Below are positions 35,630 to 44,202 of a stretch of 64,000 bases of DNA, in pieces. The notes under the pieces are model-generated. The model searched no databases and was not told the DNA's origin. It worked only from the letters and a program-made list of their open reading frames with translations. Origin of the DNA: Bacillota bacterium. Its GTDB lineage: Bacteria; Bacillota; Dethiobacteria; DTU022; PWGO01. A program made the translations under genes and the position numbers. The stretch covers positions 1 through 64,000 of the forward strand of contig JAAYSV010000008.1 in the NCBI GenBank assembly GCA_012518215.1. Direction: 5' to 3'. The stretch's first letter is position 1. Every line of letters starts with the position of its first letter.

Positions 35630-36567
35630 TTCATTCTTTTTGCTTTTTCAACATTTCTTCCATACCATACTTTTCCGTGCCACCTCTGGTAATTCCAGGC
35701 GACGGCAGGAATCGGGCCACGGGCATGAAGCCAATATTTTCGAGGAATATCCCTCAACGGTTTCGTTCGCCCAATTCCAATATCTCCGACAAGGATGCCT
35801 TGCCCCGCATGGCGGCTGCACACAGCAACCGTACCTCCCTGACTATCCACGATCATGGAACCGCCTTCGTAATGCCCTCTGTATCTCATCGGCAACCATG
35901 GAAGCGAGCATTCAACCTGGCCCACGTGAGCAGCATGAATGATAGGGGCACCTACATAAGTGGCAAATGAGCGTACAGATTCAAGCGCAGTTTCCTCATT
36001 TTTTTCTTCCCAGCGGCCTGTCACCAGTCCTGGTGCCCATGACGGAACGCTCCACCAGCAACTGCCACCGACAACGGCATCAACTTTTCCACGCAGTCTT
36101 CTTGCCGTTCGTGAACGCATGAATTCCCAGCAAAGCGCTACCCCGATATATTTTTCTTCCACCTTCATGATGCCATCATCTGTTCCACCCACGTAAAAGC
36201 AATTCTCCCACATCGTGGGGATGTCTTTGTTGTGCCTGCCGACAATCCCTTCCGGTGAAACAAGAAAGAAAGCATTGCGTACAATGCTGTCTTCATCACG
36301 CATGATGAATGATCCCCCGACGTACGCCCGATGCCGCCTGGCCACGTTGAGCAACATTTTCAGCGCCGGACTGTCCGGCCCCTGGATCGCATCAGCAATG
36401 CTTGGATTGAAGGCCATACCCGTGGTGAAAAATTCCGGAAGGAGTATCCACTTTGCACCTTTTTCACCGGCTTCATTGGCCATATTTTCGCATGCAGTCA
36501 GATTTGCCTGAAGGTCACCGATTTCGGCTTCCAATTGAATCGCGGCAACCCTTGTTTTGCCAGTCAT
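35602..36567 (-). CDS. Nitrilase-superfamily carbon-nitrogen hydrolase
   Basis: A 321-residue CN-hydrolase. The Glu-Lys-Cys triad is visible: Glu in WILLPEFF, Lys in GRHNKDIPTMWE, Cys in GVALCWEFMRS. RVAAIQLEAEIGDLQANL is the typical family opening. ATG at 36567 is chosen for AGGGTGG eight bases upstream; the frame extends 29 codons further without a site. The C-terminal region is longer and Trp-rich relative to common omega-amidases, so the substrate (aliphatic amide, nitrile or carbamoyl compound) cannot be named. It follows the C45 acyltransferase gene on the same strand, separated by about 200 bp that contain a GC-rich palindrome. Confidence 0.82.
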   Translation of the reverse strand: MTGKTRVAAIQLEAEIGDLQANLTACENMANEAGEKGAKWILLPEFFTTGMAFNPSIADAIQGPDSPALKMLLNVARRHRAYVGGSFIMRDEDSIVRNAFFLVSPEGIVGRHNKDIPTMWENCFYVGGTDDGIMKVEEKYIGVALCWEFMRSRTARRLRGKVDAVVGGSCWWSVPSWAPGLVTGRWEEKNEETALESVRSFATYVGAPIIHAAHVGQVECSLPWLPMRYRGHYEGGSMIVDSQGGTVAVCSRHAGQGILVGDIGIGRTKPLRDIPRKYWLHARGPIPAVAWNYQRWHGKVWYGRNVEKAKRMKSGRRVLPR

Positions 36568-36665
36568 GATCGTTGCCACCCTGATTTTATGAGTTCTCAT
36601 ACCCCTGCAGCATGGCAGATAAAACCGGTATGCCAGTACATCTTTCAATCTCATGCAGGTTGAAA

Positions 36666-36686
36666 GACGGGGGCAGCGCCCCCGTC
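36666..36686. repeat. GC-rich palindrome
   Basis: GACGGGGGC and GCCCCCGTC pair with a three-base AGC loop. It sits between the C45 and nitrilase genes. There is no strong T-run on either side, so it may be a weak terminator or mRNA-stability hairpin. Confidence 0.5.
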
Positions 36687-36775
36687 CTGTACCAACTCCT
36701 GCCGGGAAATCGGACTCTGATCAGGAGCCGCCCTTCGGGAGGAGAAGCCCCGAATCGCAGGGGTAGGGATACTAT

Positions 36776-38479
36776 TTATATTTCCTGGGCATCGCCCATG
36801 AGAAATTCGGCAACTACATGCTTGACTGCACCGGATTTGTACGGCTTTTTGAGCCCTTTTCCGGCAGCCGCAAACGGACTGCTGTCCTGCGGGGCGGAAT
36901 CCAGGACCCGGCGGTAGATTTCCATGGCCTGGCTTCTCTGCCCAAGAATATCATGGCAACGTCCTTGCCAGAGCCAGACAAGGGCGCGGCGATAACTGCT
37001 GTTGAACGGTTTGTCAGCTTTGTAAAATAATTCCAAAGCAGCCTCGGTTCTGCCTCTTTTGAGATAAAACAGGCCCAGCATGAAAGCATATATGGGTTCC
37101 TCCGGGTGAAGCTGACAGGCCTTCTCGAGGTGATCCACAACTTTATCTTCATTCAGATCATCAAAGGCCTGGTAAGCAAGTGTATACTGGCGCAGAGCCG
37201 GGTATTCGGAACTATGGAAAAAAGCATTTCCGGGAATGGTTCCCAGATCTCCATCCTCGCCCCTCCGCAGGGCATCGATGTCAAAGCCGACGTAGGCAGA
37301 AGTGGTGTTGGCCGGGGCCGGGCCCTCGGCCACCCAGACCCTCTGTTTGTCAGGCTCTATCACGGCACTCGTGACATTGTGAACTGCCGAAACGATATTT
37401 CCCATCGGGCGTTCCATCCGGGAGATAGGATCGTAGTGGTCTCCCAACATGGCTGCCATGGTTTCAGGTGTAATTTCGCCGGCGCTGTCCTCCAACAGGT
37501 GGTTCATCCTGTGCAAGCGGGCATGGTTGTGTTCCAGCAGGCCATGCCCCGGAATATATTCCTTCTCTATCATCCGGGGATGAAGATAATTGTTGGCATA
37601 GCAGAGCCAGGGCTTGTCGGGTTCGGAGGAAATAACCTCGTAACCTTCGGCATTGGTTTCGATTATTACAGCATTGCCTTCGGCGGCACTTCCAATCACG
37701 ATGGTCCAGCCAGACGTTGCCTGGCTACTGCTTATTATCTTGATGGCATCGGAAATACTTCGTGCGCAGACGGCGATCTCGTTGGTAAGAGAAATGATAC
37801 TGCGTCCCCTGGTGTTGATGGATTTGCTGAAATTCTGATGGGTGGATACGGTCAGCCCCTCGGCATTGAAAGCCGTAATACCTTCAATGGGGATGCCGGC
37901 ACTGGTGATCGAGGTAAAGGGTATCTCCCCCGGCCCGGGTTCGGCAACAAGGACAACGGCCTGATCTATCCATTTGTCGCCTGTAAAAAAGTCCAGATTG
38001 CGACCAAAGATCATACCCCCATCTGCCGTGGCTTTCCCCCAGGCGACAAGGCTTGAACAACCGAGCCCGTTCCCCGGTATGGGCGGCGGTGCCGGTAATC
38101 TGGCACCGAGGGTTCTGAAAAGCCAGCCCAGGCAGTAGTTGTAGGCATCGGGAGCCGCAGCGGCGCGTTTCAAATCCTCGTAGCTTACGGCGTGATCGAT
38201 GCCTTCGGAATAACCTTTGAGCAACTCCCGATCACGTAGCGGAAGCCGCCGATCAATAGTACCGGGCCTTACAACCAGTTTATTGATCAAGGAAACCAGG
38301 GTGCGCTGTATTATTTTGGGCATTCCGGGAACCATGTGTGCAATCTGGATATCCCAGAAATTACGGTAGAAGTCCATGCTTCCCGCAAGAGCCTCGCGCC
38401 CCAGTTCCTGAGCATGCTGGAAAGAACGTTGATAGGGGGTACCGGACACCTTGACTACTCGAATTTTCCGCGGATTTGA
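36776..38479 (-). CDS. C45-type acyltransferase/peptidase with C-terminal TPR-like repeats
   Basis: 567 residues. The first 430 resemble the acyl-CoA:6-aminopenicillanate acyltransferase (peptidase C45)/choloylglycine-hydrolase-like Ntn fold: GLGCSSLVAWGKATADGGMIFGRNLDFF, with the Cys as presumed nucleophile after self-cleavage, then GLTVSTHQNF and a late MERPMGNIVSAVHN. Residues about 430-540 have alternating helices (AFDDLNEDKVVDHLEKACQ, YLKRGRTEAALELFYKA, ILGQRSQAMEIYRRVL) like TPR repeats. ATG at 38479 has GGGAGG about 12 bases upstream. There is no signal peptide, so it is cytoplasmic. It follows the CooC gene after 115 bp and could extend that operon. The natural substrate is unknown. 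Confidence 0.75.
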   Translation of the reverse strand, partial: SNPRKIRVVKVSGTPYQRSFQHAQELGREALAGSMDFYRNFWDIQIAHMVPGMPKIIQRTLVSLINKLVVRPGTIDRRLPLRDRELLKGYSEGIDHAVSYEDLKRAAAAPDAYNYCLGWLFRTLGARLPAPPPIPGNGLGCSSLVAWGKATADGGMIFGRNLDFFTGDKWIDQAVVLVAEPGPGEIPFTSITSAGIPIEGITAFNAEGLTVSTHQNFSKSINTRGRSIISLTNEIAVCARSISDAIKIISSSQATSGWTIVIGSAAEGNAVIIETNAEGYEVISSEPDKPWLCYANNYLHPRMIEKEYIPGHGLLEHNHARLHRMNHLLEDSAGEITPETMAAMLGDHYDPISRMERPMGNIVSAVHNVTSAVIEPDKQRVWVAEGPAPANTTSAYVGFDIDALRRGEDGDLGTIPGNAFFHSSEYPALRQYTLAYQAFDDLNEDKVVDHLEKACQLHPEEPIYAFMLGLFYLKRGRTEAALELFYKADKPFNSSYRRALVWLWQGRCHDILGQRSQAMEIYRRVLDSAPQDSSPFAAAGKGLKKPYKSGAVKHVVAEFLMGDAQEI

Positions 38480-38594
38480 CATTGTCTTCAACAACCTCCC
38501 TTGCAGAATGTACAGGTAGATACTTTATCCTATATTTATATTCTGAATCACGGAAGGAATACCTTTTATTGTTGACAGATTTTTGTTACGCGCC

Positions 38595-39335
38595 TCACAG
38601 TTTTTGCATCAAGGTCTCGACAGCCTGCAAAGCGGGTGTGGTCGGCAGATCCAGAAAGGATTTTCCGTTGATATCGTAGTCCCTGACCATGCCATCTTCA
38701 GGAAGCCAGCCGATGACGGGAAGACTGGTGGATCTTTGAGCATTCATGACTTCTTCCTCGTTTTTGGCCCGGTTGATCAGCAGCCCTGCCTTGTGCTCAC
38801 CGATAGCCCGTGCCGCAACTTTTTCAATAGTTTCGGCCACGTTCAATCCCTTGGCAGACAGGTCGGAAACCAGAAGTAAAAAATTCACATCTTCCATCAC
38901 ACGGCGATTTACCTGTTCAACACCGGCCTCCGCATCAATGATGGTGAAATCAAATTGTGAGGCCAGCATCTGAATGGATTCGCGCAGGAATGAATTGATC
39001 TGGCAGTAGCACCCCTCTTCCTCGGGCCTTCCTACTGCCAGGAAGGCAAGGTTTTTGTATTCCGAAAGGGACTCCAGAAGTTGAAAGTCGATGGAAGCGG
39101 CCAGATTCAATTTGTCGGCACTGTGTTCCCGGGCAGCGGCAATTATGGATTCACGCAAATCGTTTACCGTTTTCTTGACAGGCAGGGAGAGAGCCATTGA
39201 TAACCCTGCACTGGGATCGGCATCGATCACCAACCCGCGTTGCTTTTCCTGCTCCACGATCAACCTGGATAGAAGTGCAGCGACGGTTGTCTTTCCCACG
39301 CCACCTTTTCCACAGATAGAAATAACCTTTTTCAA
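38595..39335 (-). CDS. CooC-type ATP-dependent metal-insertion protein
   Basis: A 246-residue MinD/ParA-like ATPase. The deviant Walker A is ICGKGGVGKTT (residues 7-17), IDADPSAGLSMA follows, and IIDAEAGVEQVNRR holds the switch region. GCYCQIN (Cys109, Cys111) reproduces the CxC motif at the CooC dimer interface that binds nickel or zinc in carbon monoxide dehydrogenase maturation. TTG at 39335 is chosen because it overlaps the preceding stop (TTGA) and has GAGGGG six bases upstream. It is directly coupled to the ACS-like domain gene, suggesting that it loads metal into that protein or activates the neighbouring reductase. No CODH is in the window. Confidence 0.85.
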   Translation of the reverse strand: MKKVISICGKGGVGKTTVAALLSRLIVEQEKQRGLVIDADPSAGLSMALSLPVKKTVNDLRESIIAAAREHSADKLNLAASIDFQLLESLSEYKNLAFLAVGRPEEEGCYCQINSFLRESIQMLASQFDFTIIDAEAGVEQVNRRVMEDVNFLLLVSDLSAKGLNVAETIEKVAARAIGEHKAGLLINRAKNEEEVMNAQRSTSLPVIGWLPEDGMVRDYDINGKSFLDLPTTPALQAVETLMQKL

Positions 39336-40051
39336 CTCAGTCCCCTCTCTTTCCGCAGGCGGTCCCGTATCTCTCTCAAACCTGCCACTTCGCTGCAAAC
39401 ATCAATGTATTCGCAGCTATCGCAATCAAAATTCATTTCTTCGTACATCCTGATAAGCGCCTCCAGGGTATCCCGAACACGCTCGGAAGTGGATGAAAGT
39501 CCCTTGAGAGCCCCGGTCGATTCCGTTATAAAGATGACCTCGCAACCCTTGATGTTTTTGTTGCGAACTATTTTTTTTATAAGGGTGGAACCGTAGCGGA
39601 CCAGGCTGAAACCTTTTTTCAAGGCATCACTGCTGACCCGGCACCAGATTTTCTGCCTGTCGGGCCTGATCCTGATCGAAATCCCTTCCGGTTTAACATC
39701 GAACACTACATCCCTGATATCCTTGTAGGTGTCGTAGTCATCTGAAAAATGTCCGTGAACCAGAACGATCTGGGCAAAAGGAAGTCTATCTGGCGCCTCC
39801 GTTTCCGTCAGATCTTGACCGACGAGAGATATCCGATTGGGCTTGACCATTTCGGCACGGGTGGTCCACATGATCAGAAATAGCGAATGATTTGCACTGC
39901 CAAGTTCCACGGCCATGTCTTCTTGCAGAACGAGAGACCTTTTCTCGGGCCAGGCCGAAAAAATGTTAAACTCATTTTCAGTGAGGACACCCCGCAAACG
40001 GGCATCGGCGAGGTAATCGGTCAGATTTTTGAACGGCTCGTCAAACAGCAT
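39332..40051 (-). CDS. Stand-alone acetyl-CoA synthase (CdhC/AcsB) middle-domain-like protein
   Basis: A 239-residue protein. Its central part (about 70-200) follows the CdhC/AcsB pattern: PNRISLVGQDLTE, FAQIVLVHGHFSDD, ISIRIRPDRQKIWCRVSSDALKKGF, RYGSTLIKKI, then IFIT. The C-terminus has DCDSCEYIDVCSE (Cys 210, 213, 219 from this start), reminiscent of the first two A-cluster cysteines (GCTLCQ) of acetyl-CoA synthase, but the rest of the A-cluster domain is missing. ATG at 40051 has GAGGG five bases upstream; GTG four codons earlier is an alternative. It overlaps both neighbours, an HgdC-type ATPase and CooC. The homology is by recalled pattern, so moderate; a metal-binding electron-transfer or scaffold role is inference. 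Confidence 0.6.
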   Translation of the reverse strand: MLFDEPFKNLTDYLADARLRGVLTENEFNIFSAWPEKRSLVLQEDMAVELGSANHSLFLIMWTTRAEMVKPNRISLVGQDLTETEAPDRLPFAQIVLVHGHFSDDYDTYKDIRDVVFDVKPEGISIRIRPDRQKIWCRVSSDALKKGFSLVRYGSTLIKKIVRNKNIKGCEVIFITESTGALKGLSSTSERVRDTLEALIRMYEEMNFDCDSCEYIDVCSEVAGLREIRDRLRKERGLS

Positions 40052-40826
40052 CTTCTCCCTCACTCTGCCCTATAAGCGCAGCTCCATAAGCAACGGCCAG
40101 TTGTGGATCGATCGGAAAGGATTGATATTTCCCTTTGAGGCGTTCCTCCAGAACACGGATTATACTGTTTACCCGGGCCACCCCCCCCGTGACGGTAAAA
40201 CTATCTACAGGGCCGACACGCATTGCCTGGGAAACTATTATTCTGGCCATGGCATCGCATACGCCAGCCAGTATGTTGGGTACGGCCTCTCCCTGGTTAA
40301 CATAAGAGATGATTTCGCTTTCGGCAAAAACTGCACACTGTGTACTGACCGATATCCTCTTCGTTGCCTCGCCGATGGTGCTGTCAAGGTCATCCATATT
40401 TACCCTCAACGCAGAGCTTATCACCTCTACAAAACGCCCCGATCCCGAAGCACATTTGTCGTTGCGCATGAAGTTCAAGATATCACCATCGGGATCGGTA
40501 AGAATGGTGCTTATGTTCTGCCCCCCGATATCTATGGTCAGTTCCGTTTCGGGAAGCAGGTGCCTGCTTGCCACGGCAATACAGGCCACATCGTCTTCCA
40601 TAAAATCCGCATCTTTTACCAGATCTTCCCCTTGCCCGGAACTGACGCATATATTTATATCCTTACGTGTTATATTTGCTTTCCCGGCCACCTCATCAAT
40701 AATTGAATCAATTTCTCCGGCGATGTTGCCGGTCGTCTCCCTGATTGTGCTGGCGATTATTTCGCCATCTTTCATCAGAACTGCCTTGGTAAAAAGACTG
40801 CCGACGTCCATACCCAGTGTAATCAT
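40041..40826 (-). CDS. BadF/HgdC-type activator ATPase, second copy
   Basis: A 261-residue ASKHA-fold ATPase that in the family hydrolyses ATP to drive electrons onto a dehydratase or reductase. GMDVGSLFTKAVL is the phosphate-1 motif, TIDIGGQNIS phosphate-2, and GGVARVNSIIRVLEE the adenosine motif. Cys125 (NDKCASGSGRF) and Cys164 (TQCAVFAESE) are the positions that bridge a [4Fe-4S] cluster between two subunits. The family GGQD is GGQN here. Start ATG overlaps the stop of the first ATPase (ATGA) with GGAGGAG upstream. Two non-identical ATPases are typical of class I benzoyl-CoA reductases rather than of the homodimeric dehydratase activators. Confidence 0.88.
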   Translation of the reverse strand: MITLGMDVGSLFTKAVLMKDGEIIASTIRETTGNIAGEIDSIIDEVAGKANITRKDINICVSSGQGEDLVKDADFMEDDVACIAVASRHLLPETELTIDIGGQNISTILTDPDGDILNFMRNDKCASGSGRFVEVISSALRVNMDDLDSTIGEATKRISVSTQCAVFAESEIISYVNQGEAVPNILAGVCDAMARIIVSQAMRVGPVDSFTVTGGVARVNSIIRVLEERLKGKYQSFPIDPQLAVAYGAALIGQSEGEDAV

Positions 40827-41620
40827 CCGGCTTTCTCCTCCCTGATTTTCCTTGCATGCAAAGCGGCCCCCAGAGCTCCCACAATTTGTGAGTCAATATT
40901 GTACGGTAACAATCGCACATTCATCATTTTTTCCAATTCCTTGCAGACAGCCGGGTTTTTGGCTACCCCGCCGGTTATGGTAATGTCCTTTTCCACTCCC
41001 ACTCTGCGTACCAGGGCCATCACCCTTCCGGCCATGGTCTTGTTGATACCGGCAGCAACATCTGCCATGTCAGCCCCCCGCTGCAGATAATGATGAACTT
41101 CGGTTTCACAAAAAATACTGCACCTGTTGCTCATCTCTATGACCTCTTTTGCCTTGAATGACAATGGCCCGAGTTCCTCGATGCCGATACCCAGGGTTTT
41201 GCTCATGACTTCGAGAAAGCGTCCCGTTCCGGCGGCACACTTGTCGTTCATGACAAAATTGACCAGCTCACCTTTATCGTCCACCTTGATCACCTTGGCA
41301 TCCTGGCCCCCTATATCAATGATTGTCCTCACTGAAGGCAGAATCCACTGGGCTCCTTTCCCATGGCAAGATATTTCACTGATGTTATCCCCGGCAAGGC
41401 CCTCCTTCTGGATCTGTTCCCGTCCGTACCCGGTACTCACGCACATGGCCAGGTCCTTGTAGGTCAACCCTTTTTTCTTGAGAGCTTCTTCCATTGCCGA
41501 GGAAGCGGAATCTACCGGGTTCGGTTTTACCTTTATACTATGGTAACTGTAGATAGAATTGTTGGTGATAACAACGGCCTGTGCCGTCAATGAACCGACA
41601 TCTATTCCTCCAAACAACAT
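40823..41620 (-). CDS. BadF/HgdC-type activator ATPase, first copy
   Basis: A 265-residue ASKHA ATPase. GGIDVGSLTAQAVV, STGYGREQI, IIDIGGQDAKVI, NDKCAAGTGRFLEVM (Cys128), NRCSIFCETEV (Cys167) and ITGGVAKNPAVCKELE follow the 2-hydroxyglutaryl-CoA dehydratase activator almost exactly. ATG at 41620 is used because GGAGGG lies seven bases upstream; a frame start 14 codons earlier has no site. It lies 67 bp after the HgdA-like gene and is coupled to the second ATPase. It probably forms an iron-sulfur-bridged dimer, with itself or with the second copy, and feeds electrons to the two dehydratase-like subunits. Confidence 0.9.
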   Translation of the reverse strand: MLFGGIDVGSLTAQAVVITNNSIYSYHSIKVKPNPVDSASSAMEEALKKKGLTYKDLAMCVSTGYGREQIQKEGLAGDNISEISCHGKGAQWILPSVRTIIDIGGQDAKVIKVDDKGELVNFVMNDKCAAGTGRFLEVMSKTLGIGIEELGPLSFKAKEVIEMSNRCSIFCETEVHHYLQRGADMADVAAGINKTMAGRVMALVRRVGVEKDITITGGVAKNPAVCKELEKMMNVRLLPYNIDSQIVGALGAALHARKIREEKAG

Positions 41621-41687
41621 TTTCTCACCCTCCGTATCTTTTTCGATGCTTTGATTTACCACCCCTCCACCCTACCCTCTCATCCAA

Positions 41688-43088
41688 TCAACGTGCGACC
41701 CTCCGGCGACGGCGCTTGGACAGAACCACGTTGTTGATGAACTGCTCGATTTCCTCCTGGATGGCACCGATAGGAGTCATCGTCCTGATCCATGAGTCAC
41801 CATGCAATCCGAGGGTGGGAACACCCGTTCTCTTGAGCACCTCGTTACGGGTCAAGGAAAAAACACTCCAGGTCTGCTTGCAGGAATGATGCCCGCAGTA
41901 GATACATCCATCCAATCCCCATTCGTTGACCACGTACACGATATCATCGGCCCATTTTGCGGACATGGATACTCCACCCATCTGCCTGGTCATGACATTG
42001 TTCCAGGCACTTTCTATCATACCCTCCAACATGGTTTCCTTTGATGTAAGGTCAAGCGTTTCCGGGAAAGCTAACTGAAGGGCGTCCCCCATGTTGCTTA
42101 TCCTCATCTCTTCCATCCAGTCATAAAAGTTCAGAAAATCATAGTAATAGCTCAGATAGACCCACACCACCCGCGCTATTTCACCACGGGCCCTGTACTC
42201 TTCGTCAGCCAGGTTGCGCCGTGCCACCTCCACACATTTTTCGAGCACCCGGATTCCTTCGTCACGCCCCCACATGGCAAACCTTGTGGCACAAACAAAC
42301 AATGAAAAAACACCCGGAACAGGGCAAGGGACCTCTTTTTTCAGTTCCCAGATGTCATCATAGAGTTCCGTGCAGCGGTTAACCTTTTCCGCCACCCGAC
42401 GCACTTTTTCTTCCGTCAGTTCCTCCCCCGCCAGTTCTTCCAGATGTCTGATCATCTTGTAATAATTGTTCTTGAAAAACTCGAAACCCCTCTTGGTGTT
42501 GTCCGGTGCCTTTTCCAGCGGGATCTGGGGCAATCCCACCAGCAAGGAAACAAACTCATGCGTCTTGGCGTTAACATCACAAGTTCCCACACAGCCGGAA
42601 ATAATGGCATCGGGTTTAAAATCCAAGCCGGTAAGCGTTGATCCCAGGTCGATGGTGTTGGCTGAACAGAGATGGTCGGGAAGCCCCAGCCCCATGGCAT
42701 AATCCCAGTACCTTTCTCCCTGGCCTTCCAGAGTAACCACCCCCATGGTGGTCAGAACTTCCGTAGTAATGGGAACCAGGTTATCAAATGCATGGATGAT
42801 CTCCGGAGGGAAATTGAAAGGGGCCAGAACAACTTTTTTCCCCTCCTCTCTGGCCCTTTTTGTTTCTTCAAGGGCCGTTCCCAGCATGCGTACGAATTCG
42901 TATGTTGCATCCTGGATGGATGGTTTGAAAAGACTTTTCAACGAATTGGCGCTATCATCCGGAATAACCCCGGCCAGCCCTTCGAGTTCCTCGGCACTTA
43001 TTTTCGGTGGCAGTCTCTGCAACAGACTGAACAGAGAATAGACCCGATCATACAATCCCTTCTTTACCGCGCCCGTTTTGTTTTCCAT
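41688..43088 (-). CDS. 2-hydroxyacyl-CoA dehydratase/benzoyl-CoA reductase-like subunit (large)
   Basis: A 466-residue member of the HgdA/BcrB (HGD-D) family, the iron-sulfur component that receives ATP-energised electrons. VVLAPFNFPPEIIHAFDNLVPI is the family opening. Cysteines cluster as DHLCSAN (141), SGCVGTCDV (166, 170) and DGCIYCGHHSCK (395, 398, 403). The C-terminus is a basic KRRRRRVAR tail. The start has GAGAGGTG upstream. It follows its partner at 43093 by only four bases. With two ATPases downstream it forms a four-subunit set like BcrCBAD, but nothing nearby proves an aromatic substrate; a dehydratase of an amino-acid fermentation pathway is an alternative. Confidence 0.85.
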   Translation of the reverse strand: MENKTGAVKKGLYDRVYSLFSLLQRLPPKISAEELEGLAGVIPDDSANSLKSLFKPSIQDATYEFVRMLGTALEETKRAREEGKKVVLAPFNFPPEIIHAFDNLVPITTEVLTTMGVVTLEGQGERYWDYAMGLGLPDHLCSANTIDLGSTLTGLDFKPDAIISGCVGTCDVNAKTHEFVSLLVGLPQIPLEKAPDNTKRGFEFFKNNYYKMIRHLEELAGEELTEEKVRRVAEKVNRCTELYDDIWELKKEVPCPVPGVFSLFVCATRFAMWGRDEGIRVLEKCVEVARRNLADEEYRARGEIARVVWVYLSYYYDFLNFYDWMEEMRISNMGDALQLAFPETLDLTSKETMLEGMIESAWNNVMTRQMGGVSMSAKWADDIVYVVNEWGLDGCIYCGHHSCKQTWSVFSLTRNEVLKRTGVPTLGLHGDSWIRTMTPIGAIQEEIEQFINNVVLSKRRRRRVAR

Positions 43089-43092
43089 GAAA

Positions 43093-44202
43093 TCACCTCT
43101 CTATCCTTTCCAGGAAAGCCTGGACCCTGGTTTTTAGCCGCCCGATATCGGCGGTGGCACCATATTCCTTCTCCAGAATCAACACCGGAATGCCCTTTTT
43201 TTCCAGATCAAGGCGCAGCTTGACATTTTCTATACCGTGCAGATCACAGAATTTATTGTGAAACAGGATAGCCCCCTCGGATCGAGATTTTTCGATCATC
43301 TCCATGATGTAATTCTCACGTGCATAAAAATCGAGAAACATGCGGGGACAGAGCAGATTCAGAAGATATGTTTCAGCCAACCTTCTCAGGGGAACATCGG
43401 AAACAGCCTCCCGGCGAAAGAGACGGGTCCCGAAACAGAACGAATCGGCAACCATGATCCCCCCCAGATCCTCAAGTTCAGAAATAAGACCAATTTCATC
43501 GGTAGCAGCACCCCCCATAAAAAGGCGGGCACGGCATTCAAGCGGTTTGCGATGAGGTAGTTTTTCCATGAAATCATCGATCAACTGTTCAAATTCATCT
43601 GCCGGCAGTGATCCTTCCGCCACCGACAAAGACATCACCTCACTGCCCGGAATCTTCACCTCGCTGTTCCAGCGGCTCATGTAGATTTTGCGCATTTTGT
43701 CCGCGATTCTGTCTTGCTGTTCGATGGCTGACATGATCTCTTGCTCACCGATGGCAACGTTGAAATGATCTTGCAGCGCAACAACAAGAAGTTCCAACTC
43801 GCCGGTAAGCCACTCCAGCGAATCTTCATCTTTCTGATGCGGGACGCGCAAGTAATAAAAAAATTCCCGTGGCGATACATGCTGCCAGTTTTCGAACATG
43901 CCACGCAAATGATCGCAACCGTTGGTTTCGATGATTCCATCCAGGAATTCGTATGTGCCATCCATTCCAAGCTGCAGGCAAGCACGGCAGAAGCCACAGT
44001 TGAACCGTGAAAGATATGCATCGGCCATATCCGTCTCGCCACTTGCCAGGGCCTTGATGCGATAGGGGATGATTCCGGCTGCATCCAGAATTTCACGGGG
44101 GGTGGCCAGGCAGGTATAACCGACAATTTTCCGGCCTTCTTCCCGCGCTTTTTTTATCCGGCTATTCTCGATTACCGTTACCAACTCATGTAGAATGTCC
44201 AC
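43093..44202 (-). CDS. 2-hydroxyacyl-CoA dehydratase/benzoyl-CoA reductase-like subunit (small)
   Basis: A 369-residue HgdB/BcrC-type protein. IVGYTCLATPREILDAAGIIPYRI (Cys31) and RFNCGFCRACLQLGMDGTYEFLDGII (Cys 69, 72, 75) followed by TNGCDHLRG (Cys96) match the family core. SFCFGTRL and HNKFCDLHG (near 320) give the later cysteines. CFGTRL and KFCD are the usual positions for substrate and cluster contacts. GTG at 44202 has AAAGGAGG 11 bases upstream and overlaps the end of the helical-protein gene by 17 bases. It is the likely heterodimer partner of the 41688-43088 product. Confidence 0.87.
   Translation of the reverse strand: MDILHELVTVIENSRIKKAREEGRKIVGYTCLATPREILDAAGIIPYRIKALASGETDMADAYLSRFNCGFCRACLQLGMDGTYEFLDGIIETNGCDHLRGMFENWQHVSPREFFYYLRVPHQKDEDSLEWLTGELELLVVALQDHFNVAIGEQEIMSAIEQQDRIADKMRKIYMSRWNSEVKIPGSEVMSLSVAEGSLPADEFEQLIDDFMEKLPHRKPLECRARLFMGGAATDEIGLISELEDLGGIMVADSFCFGTRLFRREAVSDVPLRRLAETYLLNLLCPRMFLDFYARENYIMEMIEKSRSEGAILFHNKFCDLHGIENVKLRLDLEKKGIPVLILEKEYGATADIGRLKTRVQAFLERIER

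Noticed and set aside
38595-40051. Carbon monoxide dehydrogenase/acetyl-CoA synthase operon
   Set aside because: Only a CooC-type ATPase and a partial ACS-like domain are here; no CODH, corrinoid protein or full A-cluster protein.
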